Below, piece after piece: positions 35,153-45,826 of a stretch of DNA of 64,000 nt. The notes beneath the pieces were generated by a model that made no database searches, had not been told where the DNA came from, and saw only the letters and a program-made list of their open reading frames with translations. The DNA is taken from assembly GCA_031308135.1 (NCBI GenBank), contig JAHLJT010000631.1, forward strand, positions 264,076,925 through 264,140,924, given 5' to 3'. This DNA is from Acheta domesticus. Taxonomy: Eukaryota; Arthropoda; Insecta; Orthoptera; Gryllidae. The first letter of the stretch is position 1. Every line of letters starts with the position of its first letter. The translations under genes were made by a program, and so were the position numbers.

Positions 35153-35599
35153 ACAGCTACTTGTGGAACCTGAGATTGTTAAGTAAATGAGATTAAAATA
35201 GTAAGAAATATGTGGAAATCTTTCTAAGGTGTTATGTGCATTCCCAATGATTATCAATATTATGTATCAAATGTGAATTAAAGTTACTTTTAACAGAAAT
35301 CTTATGGGTGCCTTTCAAATTACTTTATGATTTCATAAACGAGTTGTCAAAATGAAACCCGATCACAAAAGTAACATACTATTTACAAAAGGAAACTGTA
35401 TTGGTTTCGCACTGTATTGCTCTATATTCGTATTAACATGGACAATATAAAAACTACGTTTAGTGCTAGTTTACTTAAGAACGACTGTATGAAAGGTTGA
35501 TTCTGCACTGGAGATGCTTTCTAAACAGTTTATTTGTAATGTTTTTTACCTGTATCCTTATCCAATCCTTGAGTGCAATGAAGTTGAGTTGAGCCCCAC
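35153..35599. other. AT-rich, no gene recognised
   Basis: Nothing beyond ordinary AT-rich sequence was seen. Confidence 0.4.
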
Positions 35600-35775
35600 A
35601 AGCGACCCTACTTTGTCAGCCGCACCTAATTGTGGCTCCCCTGCCCGCGCAGGCGCGCTGTGGAGTCTGTCGGCGCAGGCGGCCCTGCGCGCGGGCAGCA
35701 GTGCTACCGTGCGCAGCGAGGAATGAAGCGCGGGGGCGGAGTTGCAGGGGCCGGAGTGTGAGGGCGCTGCCGAGC
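35600..35775. promoter_or_regulatory. GC/CpG-rich island
   Basis: GC-dense patch (CCCGCGCAGGCGCGC, GGCCCTGCGCGCGGGC) followed by a GA-rich tract (35785-35860). It lies upstream of a minus-strand ATGGCGG (35966) only if transcription ran leftward through it. No donor of good quality was found on the plus strand. Confidence 0.3.
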
Positions 35776-35966
35776 ACAGACGAAGAAGAATGGAGAGAGA
35801 GAGAAGACGAACAAGACAGGAGCGAAAGAAAGCAGACGCTCGCTTTGACGGTGCGAGAAAGGGAGGGGGGGGGCTCCCAGTGGAGAACAAGTTCCATCGA
35901 GAATTTACTCGTCCTAAATTCGCCTTTCTTGACAGCCTTGCTGTAACCGCTCAATGCCTCCGCCAT
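35616..35966 (-). CDS. Doubtful minus-strand ORF from a classic ATGGCGG start
   Basis: AAGATGGCGGAGG (ATG at 35966, minus) is both a strong start context and a YY1/Pho-like CCGCCATCTT word on the plus strand. The frame begins MAEALSGYSKAVKKGEF and reads into a low-complexity Ser/Leu/Arg tail over the GA tract and GC island, ending at 35616. The first ~30 codons look plausible as coding; the rest does not. No good donor follows the plausible part. Confidence 0.18.
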   Translation of the reverse strand: MAEALSGYSKAVKKGEFRTSKFSMELVLHWEPPPSLSRTVKASVCFLSLLSCSSSLSLHSSSSVLGSALTLRPLQLRPRASFLAAHGSTAARAQGRLRRQTPQRACAGRGATIRCG

Positions 35967-36041
35967 CTTCTGTAGAGGACTCTTTTTCGAGCCTCGTCGT
36001 TCTCTTGTTGTGGCTCCAATTACAAGTTTTAAAACAAGCAA

Positions 36042-36871
36042 TTTACATTCTCAACGCTTTATTAGGTTAATTAAAATGGAAATAAAGTTTTATACAATAA
36101 AAAAGAAAGCAGAGGATCTTGGGTATAATTAGGTTTATACGCTGCTTTTCTGGTATTGAGTTTTGGAAAAAGCGCTATGCGCTTTTTATTTATGATGCTC
36201 GTTTTGCTTTTATGGTATTTTGATGGAAATACTCATCAGATGGTAGTATTTTGGCTACGAACAACTGCATTACCATATTTGCTGAAGTTATTTTTTGTTA
36301 TTTATTTATGCTTTTATGAAATCCATGGAAAACAAGATCGGATGAAAAATTTTGTATAAATTACATTTACTACCCTTTTTAATTTAATGAGTCTATTTTT
36401 CATTTTAATTAATTTTCATCCTTTTATTTGTAAAGTTTACTAGAGGCGCCGAGAAAAAACAGGTTGAGGGCGTCGAAAAGCAAATCGAATTGACAAAACT
36501 TGGAAAGTGAGTAAAAAGTGGAATTTACTGGCTAATGTTTTCATTGTTTCATGTGCATGATTACTGGAGATAGTTGTCTATTTTTGAGATCATTATATTC
36601 TTCGGAAGAAATCAATCTATTGTTCTCACCTTGAATAAGGCGTACACTGAGACGTACCTTTAGAAACAAAATCTTAAGTAGAAGTCCATTTTTTATATCT
36701 GATTGTTCTAGTTCATTTTATTTAAAATATTGTCTGATTGACTTAGTTAACAATAATTGATATTAAATTCTACTTATGTGTAAAAATATAAAGTACCTTT
36801 CTTTTTGATAAAATGTTACATTCAATTTTGTAAAATAATTTTAAAAAGTGACGGATATTTTCCATTTTACT
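36042..36871. other. AT-rich, no gene recognised
   Basis: No exon, array or SINE box was recognised. Confidence 0.4.
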
Positions 36872-37320
36872 TAGACAGAAGGGTGGTTATATAAGCCATG
36901 TATATAATATGAGCCCCCTTAGTATCTGCTCACACATCACAGTCTAGCAGGAACGATATTAATTACTAGTTTAGTAACTCCTTTTACTGTAACATTGTGG
37001 TTCAGTTGTGAATGAGAGCTGATGAGAAACAGAAAGAGTTTTTTCTCGGTTATAAAAACTTTGGAAGGCAAGTCTTGGGTTACAATCACAGTTTGAATTT
37101 GCTTAGACATATTATAATTCATAACGAATTAAATACAATATCTTTTAAGCATTAATTTTTACTACCACAATCTGTAATTTGGAACGTAACAAACACCGGT
37201 TTTGCTTTGCAGAATTATAATATGGTGATGATTGTAAAATGAGCCCCGAACTATGGTGGGTATATGGGCCCCAAACTTTTAGGGGCTCATATTATTTACA
37301 CTACAACTTATGTTCGTACC

Positions 37321-37840
37321 ATTTCTGTTTTAGATGCCCCAAATATTCTAGACCCAAAACAAAAAGGAAAAACTGGAATACTAAAGACATGGTTAAGGCA
37401 ACGCAGTTAAGAGAAAGCAAATGGATTTGTAAAATACTTTGATAAACGTTTCTCGTACCAGCACCTACTCTTCAAAGACTTGTTAGTGTTGTTAGAAAGG
37501 TTAGTTAGTTAGAAAGGTTTGTCAACACAAACCTTTCGAAGAAGCAGTTTTATGTAAATTAGGGGGAAAATCTGGATTGGGGGAAAGTTAGGAAAAGAGT
37601 CCAGTATTTACTTGTCATGGAAAATGGGAGGATGAAGAATCTGGAAAGCTGAAAGATTCAAAATTAAAAAAATCAGATTATCATTTCAGGATTCTCTGCT
37701 TTGGAATCACTAGTAGGGGTTGAAAGTCACTGTGATGTCCAAACGTCTTATTTGTTTTGTGGTGGACTCTTTTCAGTCGATCACAGAGAACTTTGAGTCC
37801 AGGGAATTGTGTGAAATGTGAGCGCAATATGACTGTGCTG
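37321..37840 (+). pseudogene. Pogo-type transposase fragments (HTH_psq-like start, zinc-finger-like end)
   Basis: After an acceptor-like TTTCTGTTTTAG comes ATGCCCC, then, one frame over, RPKTKRKNWNTKDMVKA, the basic start of the psq-type helix-turn-helix seen in pogo/Jerky transposases. TLQRLV at about 37467-37485 matches the end of that helix-turn-helix after a stop and frame change. Near 37735-37830, YLFCGGLFSVDH followed by a CVKCERN-like stretch resembles the Cys-rich finger at the C-terminus of these proteins. Multiple stops and frame changes make it dead. The catalytic acidic triad is missing. Confidence 0.6.
37512..37537. repeat. Perfect 11-bp stem hairpin inside transposon relic
   Basis: GAAAGGTTTGT-CAAC-ACAAACCTTTC. 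Immediately upstream TTAGAAAGGTTAGTTAGTTAGAAAGG shows the same AGAAAGG word in direct repeat. Confidence 0.85.
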
Positions 37841-38220
37841 GGGCCGAAAAGGATATTTTATTTGTGATTTTTGTAAATATTTTTTTTATTTTCCAAGTTT
37901 TTAATAAAATAGGATTTACATATGCTAATATGTAATTAGTTTCTCTAAACCCATGTGTTAATTAATATATTAAAGGGGTTTATAATACCATAACATAACT
38001 TTTTTTCCAAATACTTCTTTGGAATTACTGATTTTTTTACACACTTACTGTACAGTTAAGGAAGTTTATATTTTTTGTGATAGCTGTTGCTACATAAAAA
38101 TATTTTTATTAATATAGCTATAGCTATGTTTTATATAGATATATTTAAATTTATATAGGTATATAAAATATAAACTTTGTGAACTGTTCAGAAAGTGGGT
38201 AGAAATATCAATAATCAATA

Positions 38221-38248
38221 ATTTGTGTAGACTATAGACTACACAAAT
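38221..38248. repeat. 10-bp stem hairpin near right end of the pogo-type relic
   Basis: ATTTGTGTAG-ACTATAGA-CTACACAAAT, a perfect 10-bp stem with an 8-nt loop, about 100 bp inside the right terminus. Confidence 0.85.
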
Positions 38249-38349
38249 GTTAAAGTTAAGGTTATTATATTTTTTTAAAAAAGGAATTCAATTTATTTTT
38301 TTAAAAGTTGAAATAAAAGTAGGGGCTCATAATATCACCTTCTCCTCTA

Positions 38350-39280
38350 CTTGTTTCCAAGACTGAATCATACTAATACAATATCAAAGCAAGTTCTTAT
38401 GTTGCTACAGGTTTAAAAAAATATTAATTATGCACGGTAGTTGCATTAACCTCCACTTATCTAATTTCAATCATTATCTCAAAAACATTTAGGAAATAAA
38501 TTGAAAAACGTGTCTGGAATTCAAGTTGAACACAAATTATACAATAAATTCTGGGTAAATTCCCAATTAATCAACATTAGGAGACTTTAAAACATTAAGT
38601 ATAACCATAGAAGTGAAAACAAAAAGCTCTGTCAACTTCAAGATGACGGCACCCGGAAAATGGAGATATTTCTACCAACTTACAAAATTCGCACTTGAAG
38701 TCGTTTAGCAATTGTAAAGTTTTAATTAGTTTGTCACCAAGTTTTAAAGAATACGTGAGATGTTTTCAAATTGTTAATAACCTTATCAAATTAGTCATCT
38801 TCTGTAGAACAAATTTATCCCTTAACTCTGAGTTTTCACTGAACCACGAACAGTGAATTAGAAAGGCAATTTCCGTTGTACTCATGTCATTACCCGACTT
38901 CCTTTTCTTATTTCTACACGACGGCAAGTTTTTATGAAGCCTTTCTATTACATTAGAAGGAATTAAATTACTTAGTATCAGCCATGGATAAAGCTCAGAG
39001 AGAGTAATCTGTTTTCTTATATTTTATTTAAGATTGAATGAGTTATGAGACCCTTCATGATACGTTTTTGTAAGCATTAAATATTCTCATTTTGCAATGA
39101 TGTATGCAAAATGTTTGCATAGATGTATGCGGACTTGCAAGTTGTTTACTTTTTCCTTCAGTTTTGATTTCATATGAAACAATATTTGATGAGCTAAAAA
39201 CGTCGAAATTAAGCAAATCGCTTGATCTCGATATAAATACAAAACAAATGTGTACTAATTGTATTTGAATGTTCTTATTA
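38350..39280. other. AT-rich, no gene recognised
   Basis: Nothing recognised. Confidence 0.4.
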
Positions 39281-39660
39281 TTATCCTTTTAATTTTCTTC
39301 GCATTTGCGACGTCTGTGTTCCCATACCAGCCATCTTTTGTTTCCACGGTACCCGAAATACGATCCCTTCTCCCCTCATTTCTTGCTGGGATGGGTGATG
39401 GTATCCACACCCGACTCTGCTGCCTACAAAAGCCCGAAGGCTCATCTCAGTCAGTCGCATATTTCTTTTCCTCGTCGAGGTACTCCGTAGGCCCGTTTCA
39501 AGTCTAGCAAACCTCGGGGGAGTAGACTGAGGATGATTGGGTGTTGGGAATGTGTTACAAGCGGCCGTGAATGCCCAGAACACATGATGCCTTACGTGCT
39601 ATTCAGCCCTCAACATTGGTGTAACGCCCGCTTGATTGAATCTAACCCAGGCCCCGCGCC
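39281..39660 (-). other. GC-balanced segment, possible retroposon
   Basis: Composition differs sharply from both sides. On the minus strand GGGTTAGATTCAATC resembles a decayed B box, but no A box is clear and no second copy exists in the window. A 100-codon minus-strand frame covers it without an ATG at its start and without a known domain. Confidence 0.25.
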
Positions 39661-40202
39661 ATCAAACTGGCAGTAAATGTTTTTTATTTTTGGAAGTATA
39701 TTTTTATTATTTTTACCTAGTGCACGTTGTCCCGTCCGCACCGCGCAAGTCCTCGCCAACGTGACATCACTTCCGCCTTCAGCGGATGACCGCGCCCTTT
39801 CACTAGCGCTCCGCCCCCCCCCCTCGGAAGACATCGGTGAAATAGCCTTTACCCCAAAACTCTTTCTCTCACGTCACCTTAATACAGCCTCGAAAGAAAA
39901 ATCCTAATATAAATTCCTCGTTCCACCCGAATCTTTCTTCTCGTTATTCTCGTCATTCAATTTGCTTTGCGTGTACGTGACAACGCTGGGCAGGTGTGCT
40001 TTGTTTCTAACTAGCAGTATGTCTTCGACAAGTTCGTCATAGCTATCACGTGTTTGAAGTTCGTCTATCATTGAATCAAGTGCGCTGCCTTGTTTTCGAC
40101 AAGCAGCTACCGCACATGATACTGCCTTCGGTAATCACGGGGAATCTGCCTTCGGCGTGGACTGCATTGCGGAACATACAGTGCGGATTCGCGTATTCAG
40201 AA
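39661..40202. other. No gene recognised; short GC-rich patch 39720-39835
   Basis: A small GC-rich patch with CCGCCCCCCCCC. No open frame with coding character was seen. Confidence 0.35.
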
Positions 40203-40510
40203 GCGGACTTGCTGAAGCGGACTTGCTGAAGCGGACTTGCAGAAGCGGACTTGCAGAAGCGGACTTGCAGAAGCGGACTTGCAGAAGCGGACTTGCAGAA
40301 GCGGACTTGCAGAAGCGGACTTGCAGAAGCGGACTTGCAGAAGCGGACTTGCAGAAGCGGACTTGCGGAAGCGGACTTGCAGAAGCGGACTTGCAGAAGC
40401 GGACTTGCAGAAGCGGACTTGCAGAAGCGGACTTGCAGAAGCGGACTTGCAGAAGCGGACTTGCAGAAGCGGACTTGCAGAAGCGGACTTGCAGAAGCGG
40501 TCTTGCAGAA
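40203..40510. repeat. 14-bp minisatellite GCGGACTTGCAGAA, 22 units
   Basis: Exactly 308 bp of a 14-bp unit. The first two units end CTGAA instead of CAGAA, one internal unit (near 40368) has GCGGAA, and the last has GCGGTCTTGCAGAA. Because 14 is not a multiple of 3, the translation has a 14-residue period that is the same in all three frames (AEADLQKRTCRSGL); these frames are artefacts. Low divergence indicates recent expansion. Confidence 0.97.
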
Positions 40511-40617
40511 GTGGAGCTCGTGTGCCTCAGCGATCCAGCCGATCATTTGGCGGGAGGGGCATCATAGATTTTTGATAGATAATTGTAGCGTGTAACGGTA
40601 CTATACAATATTATTGT
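40511..40617. other. Short spacer between minisatellite and MITE
   Basis: About 105 bp, no feature recognised. Confidence 0.5.
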
Positions 40618-40621
40618 TTAA

Positions 40622-41244
40622 CCCTCCAGCGGGCGCGTAGCGTCACTCAGTGCCGCAGTCTTACATTTTTGTTGATTTCGAGTAAATAATTGGTGTCGCG
40701 CTATTAAACTCGTTATTCGTCATTCATTATATTTTCTACCGGTTGACACTCAAAAAACTATTTTAAACAATGTCGATGGACCGTTATTCATTAGTAATTC
40801 AAACTCTGCAACGGTTGCGGCACTTCGTACCGCACGCGCTTTGTCAAGCAATTATAATATTTGTGAATTTTATCCACTAGAATTCTTACTGATGTTTTGT
40901 TATTGAGCGTTATGGCACAGATTTTGAAGTACGAACTACTAATTAAAATTTAAATGCCTTGTTTCCGAAGAAACGTTAGAAGGCACCTTTGCACCACGTT
41001 CATTTCCGGACCTGTAACACGTACACAGAGGGAGCGAGTGATGGATCAGATTCTTATTAATATTATTTCGTTTGGTATTTAGTTCGTTATTATGAAATAA
41101 AATGTATAAAATATAAATAATGAATATTTCCTTAACATTTAATAAGACGCGTAATAACTATCGACGCGAAAATCGAAGATAGTGCGTAAAGGAATGCCGC
41201 ACGCGCCTGCTTGTGGGAAATGATGGGACGAGCCCGTAGGAGGA
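40622..41244. mobile_element. piggyBac-type non-autonomous element (MITE)
   Basis: Flanked on both sides by TTAA (40618-40621 and 41245-41248), the piggyBac target. The left end is CCCTCCAGCGGGCGCGTAGC; the right end reverse-complemented is TCCTCCTACGGGCTCGTCCC, an inverted repeat matching at about 70%. Subterminal GC-rich words GGGCGCGT and GCAGGCGCGTGCGGC recur in inverted sense (near 40631 and 41193-41207). The interior is AT-rich and encodes nothing, so it depends on a transposase elsewhere. Confidence 0.78.
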
Positions 41245-41248
41245 TTAA

Positions 41249-41845
41249 ATAATTACATAATTTTAACAAAAATATTTAAATAAATTTTGACAAATAAAGG
41301 AAGGTAGCAAATAAAACTTTAGACCTTTTTTATTATAATCGCATTATTACATTTTTATCATTCATATTTTATTACTTCATTTCAAGTACTGTTCAAGACT
41401 GTTCACAATAAATAATATGTGCAGTACTATTCATCTTCATTACACCGTGTTGTCTTCACGGTCCTTCGAAATCCGTTTCCTTCTCTAACCAGCGCCCCCG
41501 GGCTACTCATGGCCCGGTGTGGTGTTAAATTAACGGCCTCTAAGCCATTACGATATATTTCCTAAAATATTCTAAAATATCGAATATTCGTGTTTACCCC
41601 CAGATGGTCTCGGCATTGCGTCATTTCTTCGAGAACATGTTTTTGGATAAGAAAAACGAATTATAAAACTAGAAGTGGAAAACCGAGAGAAAAAGAGTAC
41701 ACACTAACTTACGAAAGTTCTTCTAAACTAATTATTGCCTGGGAAGACGGTTACGTGTTTTTTCTCTTCAGACTTCGGAAACTTCAGCACTTCAATTGAA
41801 ACCGCCAAAATAGTTCTCAATCTCAAATCTATGCTTATTTCCCGC

Positions 41846-41885
<40 letters not shown>

Positions 41886-42871
41886 ATTTACCCCATAATG
41901 TGCTCGTACTATTTATGTATTTATAATTTATTTATTTATTTGCTAAACGGTTTAGGCATCACTCTGCCTACGTCTATACAGTACTATTTTCTTAATTATT
42001 AATTATCTTTTCCCTAATATCTAGAACCTTTCCCAGAAATTTTCTTGATTCTTTCATAAAGTGAGACCTAATACAGGGTGAATCATTTTAAATGATAAAA
42101 GATCACAGTATCCTCTTCACTTAGACGAAAGAATGTCCACAATGGAATTTTGCAGAGAAACGCTTCGTCTCTGCACAAAAAAATCTTTAGGATTTTCTTC
42201 TATAACATCCAGAAGGTTGTGCGAATAATTTGTCAAAGAGCTGAGAACAGTTCTAAGTTTTGACATAAAGATTGTCAAAAGAAAAAAAACGAAGAAAAAA
42301 ATTATGAATTGACGGAATGGAGGTGCAAATTATAAAGATATTGTATCGCATGCGGCCCGGTGATCAAGCTGGATTTCATGTTTTTAGAACCATAGCTCGC
42401 CATCTGTCCGTCTGTATTGTATTGCAATACACTCGCTGATCACAAATGACGTTAATGCCCACGCGATGTCTACAACAGGGCTTCAGATCTAGGAAATATC
42501 CTTAAAGTTCCGATCACACGAAATTAAAAAAGTACAAAAAATACTTTATATGGGAATCTGTACTTCAGAAGTCAAAACGGGAAAAGAATTATTAATTGTA
42601 AATATTATGAGGAACGTACTGATGTGTTTTTTTCTTCCTTAAATGGCTCACATGGTTCTTGTGTATCTTAAAAACAATGTTGATCTAAAAACAAACTGCC
42701 TCAGTGTCGGCAAAATAGTTCCCCATTCTCATGTATATTCCTCTCCATGTTTCACTGGACACAAGAATTTTTGAGGTTGTGAATGTGAATTCTATATCAC
42801 TGCAAAGCACACATATACCATTGCATTTGCGACTTCCTAATTTGTATTCATCAAATCTAAGCTACGTTATA
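41249..42871. other. AT-rich, no gene recognised; (CA)n at 41847-41883
   Basis: A perfect (CA)n of about 18 dinucleotides lies at 41847-41883. ACAGGGTGAATCATTTTAAATG near 42074 resembles a DNA-element end but has no inverted partner. No coding exon was recognised. Confidence 0.45.
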
Positions 42872-43065
42872 TCGATTTTTGAAGTGGTCGATGACAATTG
42901 GCCATTGTTACACCTCCTGCCTTAAAATTGAATATTTTTAACAGTGGTAAGCACATTTATGAGTCCCATTGAGAAGGACGTTTGCGAATTAATTAAAAAG
43001 ATTCATCGTATAAAGCAGTAGGTGTAACAATGACCTAATACCATCGGCCACTTTAAAAAAATCGA
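42872..43065. repeat. Snap-back inverted repeat, ~52-bp arms
   Basis: The left arm 42872-42923, reverse-complemented, matches 43012-43065 at roughly 80% (shared GCAGNAGGTGTAACAATG, then CATCGNCCACTT and AAAAATCGA). The ~88-bp loop is AT-rich. It could be a small fold-back element or the remains of a longer inverted-repeat transposon. A transcript would form a long hairpin. Confidence 0.8.
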
Positions 43066-45149
43066 AGAATAGGTCAGGAGGTGGTGGTGAACATGGTGGT
43101 TCACATGGTGGTGAACAATTAGCGCGTAAAAGCTCTATATTTTTTTTAAAAATGCGCTTAATTGCCTGTCGTACCTTGGCCCCTCTTGCGGATTATAATC
43201 AGCGTCCTCTGCAATCCAATCGATGCTTTATAGAATTTCCCGGGAATGCCTGCAGTGCAAAATGTAACGTCAGTACACGCAGTTTATCTGTCAGATACGA
43301 CAGTTGCATTTGCTTGTTATTGATACACTCAAAATTGATTTGTGTCCAGCTTTTATAGGATATATGTATATTCTCAAAATCGCTTTATGTCAAGCCTTCA
43401 TGTAATATCGAAGTTTTCCTTAATTACATTCAGTTTGGAACATGTATTTAATGGCATTTATTGAACAACATCTTAAAAGATGTGCCTCAGCAAATAGTTT
43501 CACTGATGAGAAAGCACGCCATGTATCTACATACACGGTGCAGCACACCTGTCAAGTTCCAGCACGCCGAGAACTTTCTGTGAAATGTTGAAATGAATGT
43601 AATAGCATTATTCAGAAATGAACACTCGAAGAATACAAAAAATCTCAGCTTCTTTCAATTATTTTAACATGATTTACATCCTTGATCTCCTAGATACCTT
43701 GCGTGTACGCCTGGGTTAAGTTTTGAAACCCAGATATATCGTATGACTAGATTACGGAGAGACCACCAAACCACCAGAGACGGCTGTTCCACAGCTGTTA
43801 CTCGGGTTCCCTACTATATAGCGCTTTTTAAACCACGAGGGAAATGCGAGAGTGATGGGAGGGCTGACAGACGAAATTATGCTTATGAATGATATTGGAG
43901 ATGTGGGATGCACGTAGGGAGACACGGGATGGCGTGGAAAGTGCCATACTTCAATCCAACACTTTTACTCAATACATACTGCTAGTAAAACCAGTAAATT
44001 CTGGTACCAGTAAATATTGGTACATTTAGAAAGAAGACTGAGTCGACCATACGACCATAGTGAATAGTCCATGACCGGATAAAAGTCCTCAGATATCCTG
44101 GGGTTTTAACGCGGATCTTCCACGTCTACAAACGAAATAAACCTACAACGTAAATCATTACACTGCCGCAACCCCTTTAAAATATGCAATATAATATATA
44201 ACGAAAGAAAATAAAGGAATAAAATTTAATATTGATAATCTTTGAACTTATATATCCTCCCAAAACTTATTTACAATATTGTCATAGTAACCTAGTGCAT
44301 AATCTTCAATACTCACAGTAGAATGGAATATACATTTATTTTATTTAATACTGTTTCACTCGGGTTTCCTTTTCATTACCATTAAATTTATATCCACCTG
44401 ACCAAAAATAGTTACTTGAAAAAAGAACGCGAGTGCTGAAGGTTAAAGAAAAAATGAACTGAAAAACAGGTTTTCTTGCTTACCTCATTGGATGAAATAA
44501 ATATGTTCAGTACTCTGAGTACAACCGAACTACCACTTCTTTGGAGAAAAGAAAACGAAATATAAATTAAATCAGACAATTGCGAGTAAAAGTGGAAAAT
44601 ATTTAAATTAAAAATAGCTTGTTGAATGGATAAAATTTAAAAATACAGATATTGTAATTGAAAACCGAGAACTGTTATTTGTTCTTCGCGAGAGAACAAA
44701 CAGATCTACAATAATATTCTGGAAAATAAGAATGCAGGTATATCATGATTTGTTTCGAACATGTAAGCTTGATTATACTTCCATTAAAAATATGATTTTT
44801 AAATTCTAAATCCACGTGAGAAAAACCTATAATTTCCATATTTACTTTAATAAATATCTTTGCTGCTGTGCAAACATTTTTTTCAGAAATGTAATTTACT
44901 TCAGCAATGGAAGTGAGATTTTGCAAAACATTATCTAATATATTTACAAATAAAAACACACACACGAGCATTCCAAACACGCGCAAACACACGACTTTGA
45001 TTTAAAAAAAATTATTCGGCTTTTAGAATCGCAGTGGTTTAGAAAATATATAAAGAAAAACGTGAGAAGAATACGGTTCATTTAGCCATGTAAATTGCTA
45101 CAGGAGAAAAAGTACTTTGTGAAAAAAATATAAATGAAAATAGTACAAA
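43066..45149. other. AT-rich, no gene recognised
   Basis: Small features only: CATGGTGGT direct repeats at 43080-43115, a CTGGGTT/AACCCAG hairpin near 43711-43733, and repeated CCAGTAAAT(A)TTGGTAC words near 43990-44025. The ATG frame at 43152-43358 (68 codons) has no recognisable family. Confidence 0.4.
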
Positions 45150-45235
45150 GTCATTATGATATCTGAAGCGAAAATTTCAGAATTCCGCCATTATGAAGGA
45201 CCGTCCCGCATTTTATGTTTATTACGGGCGTTTCG

Positions 45236-45243
45236 TATAAATA
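45236..45243 (+). promoter_or_regulatory. TATA box candidate
   Basis: TATAAATA just before an abrupt switch from AT-rich to GC-rich sequence. A start site about 30 bp downstream would fall near 45266, inside the island. An inverted CCAAT word (CCATTGG) lies inside the island near 45430. Confidence 0.35.
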
Positions 45244-45600
45244 AAATATATGGCGGTGGCGGGGCCCGCGAATCTCCTCGCAATTCCGTGTCCGCCCGCA
45301 GCGAACGCTCCCTTGACGAAGCGGTTTCCGCTGCAGGAAGTGGGGCGAATGGCGGCCGGCGGCCCCCCCCCCTCCCCGCTCCCCCGGCACCAAGGCTTCA
45401 ACCCCCGATCCTCGCCCACGTTCCCATCCCATTGGCGAGGGCCTCGGACGGTGTTGCTCGGACCCGCCCTCTCCCCCGACGTCTGTCTCTCTCTCTCTCT
45501 CTCTCTCATGGCCCCCTGCTCTCGGCTCCCGACCCACGGCCCCCTTTCATCGGCAGCTCGCTCGCGTCCTCAGTCTCGTGAGCAAGTGAGAGTGAATGAC
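45244..45600 (+). promoter_or_regulatory. GC-rich island with (CT)n tract and donor
   Basis: GC-rich, with runs of C, a perfect (CT)n tract at about 45484-45508 (a GAGA-factor type sequence on the other strand) and a donor-like CAA|GTGAGA at 45586. ATGGCGG words occur at 45250 and 45349 in one frame, open well past the island. Only the second would lie downstream of a TATA-directed start. The peptide is low-complexity Pro/Ser/Arg, with no family recognised. Confidence 0.35.
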
Positions 45601-45794
45601 TACATAATTATACCTAAAAATAAAAGGGAATGTGCGATTGTGAAATATCGGCCGGAATTATTACTTGGGTCTCCGGAAAATAAATCTAATTTCTCGAAGA
45701 TACTACCAAATTTGAGGAAGAACTTTCTAACAATAGGATACTTGTCAACCATGTTCAAACCAAGGCAGAGAACAAACCCATACTTGCGTCCAAG

Positions 45795-45826
<32 letters not shown>

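Larger units (their letters stand above)
36874..38347 (+). mobile_element. Pogo/Tigger-type DNA transposon relic
   Basis: Flanked by TA (36872-36873 and 38348-38349). The left end GACAGAAGGGTGGTTATATAAGCC and the right end, reverse-complemented, GAGGAGAAGGTGATATTATGAGCC, form imperfect terminal inverted repeats. ATATGAGCCCC words recur inside both ends and at 37240. Inside, 37333-37440 encodes a transposase N-terminus and 37720-37830 retains zinc-finger-like pieces. The TA duplication and transposase type agree. The middle (catalytic DDE) region is not recognisable, so much has been lost. Confidence 0.65.

Noticed and set aside
33955..35257. Long GED, RRG, PSS and VLA repeat proteins
   Set aside because: They are translations of the 9-bp minisatellite on both strands; only the 31 codons before the donor at 34261 have any non-repeat sequence.
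1340..40510. CRISPR-like arrays
   Set aside because: All repeats here are direct tandem units without spacers, in a eukaryotic context.
42070..42100. ACAGGGTGAATCATTTTAAATG as a DNA transposon terminus
   Set aside because: No inverted partner or target duplication within several kilobases.
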